Below are positions 56,606 through 64,000 of a stretch of DNA of 64,000 bases, in pieces. Source of the DNA: Amborella trichopoda (taxonomy: Eukaryota; Streptophyta; Magnoliopsida; Amborellales; Amborellaceae); contig NW_006499997.1 of the NCBI RefSeq assembly GCF_000471905.2, forward strand, positions 2,215,776 through 2,279,775, in the 5' to 3' direction. The notes under the pieces are model-generated. The model was not told the origin of the DNA and made no database searches. It was given only the letters and a program-made list of their open reading frames with translations. The number at the start of each line of letters is the position of its first letter. Position 1 is the stretch's first letter. Made by a program: the position numbers and the translations under genes.

Positions 56606-57230
56606 TCTTCTTTCTTATCTCTCTTTTCTTTCTTCTCATCTCTTTTTTTTCTCTTTTCTTTCTTCTCTCTTCTCTCTTCTTTCTTCTCTCTTCTTTCTCT
56701 CTTCTTTCTTTCTCTCTCTTCTTCTCACTCTCTCTTCTTTCTTCTCCTTTCTCTCGCTTCTTCCTTCTCTCTTCTTTCTCTCTCTTCTTTCTTTCTCTCT
56801 CTTCTTCTCACTCTCTTTTCTTTCTTCTCCTTTCTCTCTCTTTTTTCTTCTCTCTTCTTCCTTCTCTCTCCTTTCCCTTCTTTCCTACTTCTCTTTTTTT
56901 CTACTCTTCTTCTTTCTTCTCTCTTCTCTCCTTTGTTCCTATCTTCCTTTCTTCTTCTCTCTCCTCTAATATTTTATTCTATTTTTCTCCTTTTCTTCTC
57001 TCTTCTCTCCTCTTCTACTCTCTTCTTCTCTTCTTCTTCTCTCTCTTATGTCTTCTCTCTTAATCTCTTATCTTTTTCTCTCTCTTCTCTTCTCTCCTTT
57101 TCTTATTCTTTCTCTTTCTTTCTTCTCTCTTATCACTTCTTCCTTTCTCCTCTCTTTTCTTCTCCTTCTCTCTTTTTTTGTTCTCTCTTCTCCCTCTCTC
57201 TCTTCTTTCTTCTCCCTCCTCGTTTGACCA
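56601..57230 (+). repeat. Pyrimidine tract of about 630 bp with an 83-bp duplication
   Basis: Almost only C and T on the plus strand. The stretch starting 'cttctttctttctctctctt' at 56701 recurs at 56784, an 83-base period. Long open frames here (56279-57241) reflect the lack of purines, not a gene. Such tracts can form triple-stranded DNA. Confidence 0.8.
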
Positions 57231-57798
57231 AAGGAGGCTAAGTCTAGCGTTATTATGGTAGTCTCATCATCGAGCAATATTACTGTCATGCTGGTCCTAG
57301 TTACTGTGCCCATCTTGTCAAATTTCTCTTTCTTCTCTTATATTCCCTCTATTCTATTTTTCCCTTCTCCTCTTATCACCCTCATCTTCATCTCATTCCT
57401 TCCCTTTCTTGCTTCGAAAGTGCACACCTGTGTGCCTTCTCCCAAAGAAAAGGTGGGGTCCCTCGGCCCACTTGTCTTGAAAATTAATCATGTGTGTCAT
57501 TGTATAAACAGGAGAGTACAGGTCAATGGAGAAGATTTTGAACCAGTTGAAGGACTGGGGGGTTTCCTGCGTGATCCAAGAGGATGCCCATGGGAGTTAT
57601 TCCGAGTGAGTCACGGACCAAGGTGAGGTGTGTCCCGCCTCACACCAAATCCCTCTCTCACCGATTGGTGTACCTGCCCTTATTTCTTAACAAAGTTCTC
57701 GAGAGAGAGATCTCAAGTCCCGGTTTCTCCTTGAAACCCAAGACACGTGCCACCAAGTCATCTCGACCCAGGGGTGAGATCGAGGCATCTAACCAGCT

Positions 57799-57817
57799 TG
57801 GCAACTCCACTGGGGAC
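57799..57817 (+). promoter_or_regulatory. Primer binding site, unit D
   Basis: TGGCAACTCCACTGGGGAC, three bases after the LTR end TAACCA. It matches the kind of tRNA-Arg primer site reported for Ogre/Tat elements; the tRNA itself was not checked. It fixes the LTR 3' border and the direction of the element. Confidence 0.75.
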
Positions 57818-59414
57818 TTACTACCCCTTTGTTGGATCGACCTTGTTTGGCTAGTCTCTCCTTTGTTTTTCTGCATTTCACACACATGGCTTCTGGGTTT
57901 CTTAACTCATTTATCCGAATCGGGAATTTTCTCATCCCCCCATTTGCGAGCATCCCTCGAGAACAAGTCTCCAACTTTCCTTCTGAGAAAAGACCCAGTG
58001 TCTAGCTCTCAGGTCTTGACCTGGATTGACGTGAGAAGGGACTTAAAGCTCCTTAACTCCCCATCTCCTAGCTTTGGTGGAACTCCCACCAAAGCACTCT
58101 GCATCCATAGCACATCTGCTGCCACTCACAGCATGCACCCCATCACTAGCAAGACACTTGTCGGTCGTATTGCCGAGGTACACCTAAAGGCTACCCAATC
58201 CCTTTTTGTAAAAGGCAAGGAAGTTGTCATTGCTCCTATGGGTCGCCACATGGCTACCCCCCAAATTTCTCCACCACTTCGAGTATCTATGTTCAGAGAC
58301 TCAACACATCGAGGAGGAGACCCTGGAGCCTCCACCTCTCGCACACACATTAAGCTTCGTGGGTCATCCACGCGAGCCACACCTCGAGGCCACCCTCGTA
58401 TTGCCTCAAGTCGACATCTAAGATCAAGCCTCCTCAGGGCAAGCCCTGTACACGTCATGCATGTGCATCCCATCGCTCGGAGCAACGTAGTCACTGTGCC
58501 AACCCAAGTACACGGAAGATGACCCCCTCATCCTCCTTCTCAACACACACTAGTGCACCCTGTAAGGGGCAGGCTTCCACCTGTTCCCTTACAAACACCT
58601 GCTCGCAGCTCTCGGCCTCCTAAGGATAGACAACTACTTCAAGCCTGGGCTGACCCTCAAGTCACCTTTGATCCCTCTTCAAGGGGCGCACATGCGTTGC
58701 CTTCATGAACCACTCCTCGCTCTCGACTCAGGCACCATCATGAGGCAATCCTTCCCTTGCCTGCCCCTTCTCTTTCAAGCAAGCACCTCTAGCCCTGGTA
58801 CTCAAAGACCTTCCCCAATAGTACCATCTTGAGCCAGCCCCATCAGCTCGGTTATGTCACTAGAGCCCATAAGAGAGCTCGGGGCAGAGACTTGATAGAA
58901 GATCAAGTTCGTCATCCTCCTCGACCCAAGTTGACCCCAGTACCTGGTCCACACTCATTGCTTCACCTGATCAAAATGTCTCTCTCTTGTGTAAGAAGAG
59001 CCGACCAGTCGCAGTCCTGATCGCAGTTCTGGCATGAGGTCTATCAAAGCCTCAAAGCTAAATGCAATAGGGGTCTGCAAATCTTGACTATAGAAGCAAC
59101 CAAGACGGTCAGGGTAGCCACTTCCGATGACCCCCTTTAGCAGAACCCCTTTTGCCCTCTTCAAATCTTCGAACTTGAAGAGGAGGTGCGAGTATCCTGC
59201 ACAGTGGTCAGCGCCGCAAAAGATGACCCAACCATTCAACAGCCACAGTCCCAAGACCGTCGAGAACCGGTCCTCACGTGAGCAGCATATAAGACTCGAG
59301 TTCAGTCTGAGCATGTTGAGCCCTTGCTGACTGATCTGCCACACATGACTCTCCAAGCTCGGAAGCCTTCAACTACACCTAAGGCTGACAGCCCTGAGGA
59401 AATGGTTAGCGTTA

Positions 59415-60725
59415 TTGGCCAAACCTAATGACAGTCAGGAAGAACACATGGATAGGTTCGAACAAATGGTGCGAGCAATGATGAAGAAGATTGATGGAAT
59501 GGAAAACATGCGGTCCCCAGTCAATGTATCCCATCATGAGGCCGACTACCATCACTCGGATGATACAGCTCCAAGGCAGCCACCTCCTCCTGCCTCACAA
59601 GACAATTCCGTCCCTCACCCCATCTCACAGGCAGACATCGACGCTATGGTAACCCACAACCTAAAGAACAGACAGATCCTGGGAATAAAGGGTACGACGC
59701 TTTACCAAAAGCCATACCCCTCCTACATTGATCAGGTTTTGTTTCCCTTGGACAACAAAAAAGGGACGCTTCCCCTGTTCAATGGTACAACATCCCCGCA
59801 CCAACATATCATGCATTTCCAAGAGGCATGTCGAGAGACAGCGGCTATTGAGAGACTCCTCCTCCGTCAATTTGTTGAAATCCTTGATAGCCCGGCCTTT
59901 CAATGGTATGCTCGGCTTCTCCCAAATTCAGTACATACGTGGGAGGAAATGGAGCAACTATTCCACCAGCGCTTCTATGAGGTTGAGAGAGAGGCCCAAA
60001 CCATCGAGCTCCTCACCTTGATCCAAGAACCAAATGAATCCATGGATTAATTCATAGCAAGATGGAGAGATTTGGCTGCTCGCCATCCTAATTCCATGCT
60101 TGAGAAGGAAGCAGTCTAGACCTGTGTACAAAACATGCGACCAGAGATTGCTCTACATGTTGAGGCCTCCAATCTGACCTCCATGTCATAACTGATCTCT
60201 AAGTCAGTTCGCATAGAGAGTTTGTCATGCCACCATAGCGGGTCATGACAACAGCCTGCAAGCTCAGGAAATAACCGGTTCAACGGTAATTCTTGGACCA
60301 ACACCCAGGGCAATCAACAGAAAGGGGTAATTAGTGAGGCCGTCACCGTAAGTGATCTAAAAAAGGTTACCTCTCAAACTTTGGTCCTCTCCAAAGGGGT
60401 AAGCATAGCAAAATCATCTCAGGCAAGCAAACAACAGCAGTCATACAAACAGGTACCCCCACTTGCAAACCTTAATCAAGATGATTATTGGGCCAAGCAT
60501 AATAATAAGGCTTATCCTTTCGAAAAGGAATGGGTCCCTACACTACTCCAGTTATTATTGAAGCAAAACATGATCGAGTTACCTGAGAGCAAGTCTCCTG
60601 ATCAAACTGGACTTGACACTCACACAAACTACTGTGCTTATCATCGGAGGATAAGCCACCCCACAGAGGAATGCTACACGCTCCAATATTTCATCGAGGT
60701 TCTGATCCATAAGGGTTATAAATAA
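59415..60725 (+). CDS. gag: Gag core and first zinc knuckle, unit D
   Basis: One reading frame of about 437 codons with in-frame stops at 60048 (TAA), 60117 (TAG), 60188 (TAA) and 60246 (TGA). A helical region (MKKIDGMENM) leads into YPSYIDQVLFP, FPLFNG-like LPLFNGTTSPHQH, ILDSPAFQWYARLLPNSV and FHQRFYEVEREAQTIELL, the Tat-type capsid core, complete only here. CAYHRRISHPTEEC near the end is the nucleic-acid-binding knuckle. It would assemble the particle in the cytoplasm. Confidence 0.7.
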
Positions 60726-62449
60726 AGCTTGAAGAGCTTAAGCGAGCATTCGGGCTCGTACTTTTCTAATGAGCAAAGGCCCGTACTTTTCTAATGAGCT
60801 TCCATTTGATCTCCTTTAAGCTTTCTTCAGTGTGATGCTCCAACAAGGGCTCATCACTTCAAAGTCGGCAAGGCAGCCCATGCACCTTTCTCAGGGAACT
60901 GAGAATCATTGGTGCCCGTACCATCAGATATGGGGCCACAAGCTAAGTGAATGTTATGGTTTCGAGGCCATAGTCGTAAAGAAGGTATAAAGAGGCCACA
61001 TTGCCTACGTCGTTATGGAAGAACACTCGCAATTCAATGTCCCCATCCACAAGAATGCTTCAATGCAAGAATCTCATGTCGATGCCTCTGATCCTGCTGA
61101 ATCCTCGACTTCCCAGCCATGGAGAGGTTACCACGGGCAGAGCAGACTCAAGTCCTTAAAACGAGAGGCAGTTCTTCAAGCTAGGGCCGTTCACAAACCT
61201 AGCGAGATGAATTAAGCACTTCCAATGAAAACTAAGAGAAGACGGGCGCCAAGGGCTGCTCACCGAAAAAACAAGATTTCTCAACCACCGGTCGAGCAAG
61301 AATTTCTTAGGCCCCTTCCTCCATTGTCAACCTATAGGACTTCATCCCCAACGCGATCGTTCTTCCTCTCTCATCTCATCAGGAGCACATCCCTGGGCCA
61401 TCGTCTACTCGGGGCACGTCCAACAAGGGTGACGATGTTAAAAGCACTCCTCAATGGTCTGAGTAGGGGAAATACCTAAAAGACTCCCTACACACGTCCA
61501 ACTCTGATGATGACCTAAAAAGCTGCTCAAATCGATCTAATGAGGGGGATGACTTTAAAGGTCCCTCACCTACTAACCCCTCTTCGTCTTCTCCATCTTC
61601 TTCTTTTTCTTCTTCTTCCTCTTCTGTGTCTCCTGCAGGTATAATCCAGCAATGTCCAGACTTCGAGGCCCTCAACAGAGAACTCAAAGGAACCGATATA
61701 AGCAGGACGCACCAGAGGCGACTAAGAGAGATGCTAGCCCACGCGGCTAGATTCTTGACCGGTCGCTAGTGCCTTGGTGGCTCGAGCCAAGTCAGATCCA
61801 TCCTCTTCTACTGGGAAGCAGAGGAAATCAAAGCTGAAGAAACCATAGTGGCTTCCTGAGCCCGACTTTGAGTAGAGGCTGAGAGAATCAAGAGGACAGA
61901 GCTTATATACTCAAGATGTCTATCACATGGTGCAGATCTCAGAAGCATCACCTAACACAGGGCAAATGAGCCTAAGATCGGGGAAAACGCTGCAACCTCC
62001 ACTTCAGAAGCCAAGCATTCTGAAATTTCCTGGTCCACCACTCCTCCCTCTCCCAAATACCCCAGACAATCCACCTATCCTCAAGTCCCTTGGGTCTTTC
62101 TTCACCCAAATACCTCTGACAATCCACCTATCGTTAAATTCCCTAGGATGCCTCTGGTCCCATATGCCCAACTACCTCCTAAGCCTCAAACTCAAACCTC
62201 CACTTCACTTAAACAAATCCCTATTACCCAATCTACCCAGACCACTCAAACCAAGCCGACTGCACAAGCAAGTCATCCAGCAGGCCAAAATAAACCCTCT
62301 TTACCTAATCCTGACCCTCAACCTGCTATACCACCTAAGCCAGTGGAAGGACCAAGAGCACAAAAGGACAATAAGGAAAAGGTGAAATACGATGTGATAG
62401 GGCACTTGAGGAAGCTTCCAGTCCTTCTCAACATCTATGATGCTCTCAT

Positions 62450-62512
62450 GAGGATGATCCTCAATTGGGATGTATGACAATTACTTTCTCAGAGGATGAT
62501 CTTCAATTGGGA
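62450..62512 (+). repeat. 21-bp templated duplication at a deletion
   Basis: The stretch 62450-62470 repeats 62492-62512 with one mismatch. Compared with unit C (42900-43045) about 95 bases are missing at this place and the copy fills the gap. The reading frame is lost as a result. Confidence 0.75.
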
Positions 62513-63109
62513 GGAAAATTTCACAATCGTCCTCTCTTCGTGACTGGTGAATTACTTGCATGCCCCATCAACAGAATCATGTTGGATGTCGGGTCAGCAG
62601 TCAATCTTATCTCAAGGAGAATCCTCACTCGATTGGGATTAGGCTCTGAAGATCTCGCTTCAACACATATCACAGTCCAGGGATTCAACCAGTCAGGAGA
62701 AAAGCCGGCTGGCATGGTCCTCCTTCGTCTCAAGATTGGTGAATTAAATGATTACGCTCAATTTCATGTAATTGACACTGATATCTCCTACAACATCCTT
62801 ATTGTCTACCCTTGGCTCTATGACCAGGGGATGGCTCCATCCACATTGCATCAGTGCTTCAAGTATAGTCAAGATGGGAGACAGTATACAGTCTATGCCG
62901 ATAAAAGACCGTTTCCTATAGTCGAAGCTCACTATGCTGATGCCAAGTATTACTTCACAGATTCGGTGTCACCCCAAAAGCCAAATGACGGTGATTACAA
63001 GTCTATGAGGATAACAGAACCTTTGTCTCATGAAGATATTGAGGACATTGGGCGAACACTTGTGAAGATGTTCACAGAGGAGGAAAGACAAGTAAAATCC
63101 TCCCTCTAA
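62465..63109 (+). CDS. Retropepsin-like protease segment, unit D
   Basis: A 214-codon open piece. ITFSEDDLQLGGKFHNRPLF precedes the catalytic loop MLDVGSAVNLIS (D-V-G-S; the usual Tat form is D-G-G-S as in unit C). ITVQGFNQSGEKPAGMV and FHVIDTDISYNIL follow, then the STLHQCFKYSQDG block. All parts of a Tat protease are visible, and the piece ends at a stop at 63107-63109. It would mature the gag polyprotein. Whether the Val in the triad is tolerated is unknown. The link to upstream gag is broken by a filler insertion at 62450. Confidence 0.75.
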   Translation: MGCMTITFSEDDLQLGGKFHNRPLFVTGELLACPINRIMLDVGSAVNLISRRILTRLGLGSEDLASTHITVQGFNQSGEKPAGMVLLRLKIGELNDYAQFHVIDTDISYNILIVYPWLYDQGMAPSTLHQCFKYSQDGRQYTVYADKRPFPIVEAHYADAKYYFTDSVSPQKPNDGDYKSMRITEPLSHEDIEDIGRTLVKMFTEEERQVKSSL

Positions 63110-63830
63110 CTCCCATTCATCCCAACATGTCATTCACTATCCCTGAGGAAACTCCATCTTCGCCTAAAGATAAGGCTTCCCCCTCTGCTTCTAGTCTTCA
63201 GCCACCTTTGCAAGAAAATGAACCAGAAGTCACTCCTGAGATTGAGTAAGTCATGGGGATAAAGCTCCCTACTCCAAAGGTCACCTACACGCCGGACCAT
63301 CAAAAAGTCCTGCATGTCCCCATTGCACTCTTGAAAGTATAATTGGCACACCAACAGCCACGAAAGGTACTCCAAACCCCGGATTTCATAAGTAAAGACG
63401 ATGATCCTCGTCCCACCGCAAGGTCTGCTCAAACCAATAATCAGCTACAACTCTTGCGCTTCCCTGATTCTGTGGGAAGAGAGTAATCGAAGAAAGGATA
63501 GCCCTCTCATCTTCAAGAGCAGGATCCCCTGGAAGAGCTAAGAAGCGAGGTTCGTAGTCTCCAAAACCAATTGAGGGTTATGTGTATCGCTTCAAAACAT
63601 CTAAAGGAGTTCGTGCCTAAGACCAAGAGCTATGATGCGCTTGAAGTAAATACACCTCAAATAGAAGCCAAAGTCCCTTTTGATTGAACTATTTATAGTG
63701 AGAAGGCTCCTTAAATAATGAGAAGAATGAATTATGAGCCCCTGTCCAACCAAACGTTAAGAGGAGAAGAGGCAATAACTCCCCCATTTGAGGTCATTGA
63801 AACCACAGCAGTTTGTCACATAATAAAGTA

Positions 63831-64000
63831 AGGCTTAGGGTTTCCCTTAGCAAAAGGACAGAAACAATGAATGCTCTGAAGCATGGCCTACCCAAAAAAG
63901 AGAGATGAGACGCAGCAAAGCAAAAAGAAAGAATAAAGTTGTGCATCAGAATGAAACATAAGAGAGAAGGAAGTATTTTATTCATAAATTCAGAGATCGT
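63831..64000 (-). other. 3' flank of the antisense PMD gene, unit D, with AATAAA
   Basis: Matches 44290-44410 in unit C. AATAAA on the minus strand lies at 63977-63982. The window ends about 18 bases later, so the antisense coding region of unit D should lie just outside, beginning with its stop codon and coiled coil. Confidence 0.65.

Larger units (their letters stand above)
54983..57795 (+). mobile_element. 5' LTR of unit D reduced to R and U5
   Basis: Begins about 14 bases before an AATAAA (54997-55002), without any U3 or TATA box, directly after the end of the unit C LTR. CT-rich U5 follows, with class II hairpins (55900-56605) and a very long pyrimidine tract (56601-57230). It ends 'gaggcatctaacca' (57795), with the primer binding site three bases on. 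Confidence 0.75.
57886..63830 (+). pseudogene. gag-pro: Broken gag-pro region of unit D (best preserved)
   Basis: Begins MASGFLNSFIRIGNFLIP, then shifts frame near 57960. A 312-codon frame (57584-58522) covers the N-terminal region. The gag core and first knuckle share one frame from 59415 to 60725, broken by stops (60048, 60117, 60188, 60246). Knuckles are CAYHRRISHPTEEC (about 60640) and CPYHQIWGHKLSEC (about 60914). A Ser-rich spacer (61560-61640), the Pro-rich linker (61927-62390) and KVKYDVIGHLRKLP follow. The protease frame is 62465-63109. Remnants up to 63830 match unit C 43736-44310. After that comes the 3' flank of the antisense gene. No polymerase or integrase is present. Confidence 0.85.

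Noticed and set aside
56279..57241. 320-codon open frame rich in Ser, Leu and Phe
   Set aside because: It follows from a tract of almost pure C and T, which cannot form stop codons on this strand. All three frames are open and the composition is that of the repeat.
1..64000. Host protein-coding or RNA gene
   Set aside because: Nearly all of the window is accounted for by two LTR families; the one unassigned stretch (3955-4409) shows no gene I recognise. No tRNA cloverleaf or rRNA sequence was recognised; the tRNA-like words near 16067 lack the rest of a tRNA.

Overview
This window is plant nuclear repeat DNA. I found no host gene, tRNA, rRNA, CRISPR array or bacterial-type operon. It is dominated by one large family of Ty3/gypsy LTR retrotransposons of the Tat/Ogre type. 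The evidence for that family is a Tat-style gag core with a LPPNSVHTWEEM-type motif, C-X2-H-X4-H-X4-C zinc knuckles, a DxGS-type retropepsin, and a primer binding site reading TGGCAACTCCACTGGGGAC. A flowering plant is most likely, because both the Tat lineage and the plant mobile domain (PMD, Pfam aminotransferase-like PMD family) are typical of angiosperms. The species cannot be told.

The family is unusual. Its sense strand encodes only gag and, in two copies, protease; no reverse transcriptase, RNase H or integrase remnant is visible. Between the gag-pro region and the 3' LTR lies a complete gene in the opposite direction: its own TATA box, a long leader, a PMD protein with an acidic repeat region and a C-terminal coiled coil, and an AATAAA signal. 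I therefore read it as a non-autonomous element carrying an antisense PMD gene. The LTRs are about 4.2-4.6 kb, with TATA and AATAAA signals, followed by more than 2 kb of CT-rich U5 that holds arrays of short hairpins with compensating stem changes.

Layout: 1-3955 is an inverted, truncated copy (U3 plus the non-coding 3' internal part). 3955-4409 is unassigned. 4410-6105 is a truncated LTR of a second family. 6106-17192 is the internal region of unit A (gag relic, then antisense PMD gene). 17193-21754 is a full LTR. 21755-27845 is unit B, in which gag-pro is deleted and the antisense gene follows the LTR directly. 27846-34240 is its 3' LTR, split by a 3.1 kb solo LTR (29205-32323, minus strand) of the second family. 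34241-34910 is a U3 fragment. 34911-38318 is the 5' LTR of unit C. 38319-50794 is the unit C interior (gag-pro, antisense PMD). 50795-54982 is its 3' LTR. 54983-57795 is an R-U5 piece leading into unit D (gag-pro, 57796 to the window end), which stops at the polyadenylation signal of its antisense gene.

Units A-D lie head to tail as LTR-internal-LTR-internal, as expected from recombination between LTRs. All coding regions are broken by stops and frameshifts, so the window is a graveyard of old copies. Some stops are shared between copies, which suggests that already defective templates were copied in trans. The 5' edge of the LTR (TGGTGT after an A/G-rich tract) is my inference; the 3' edge (..TAACCA just before the primer binding site) is better supported.
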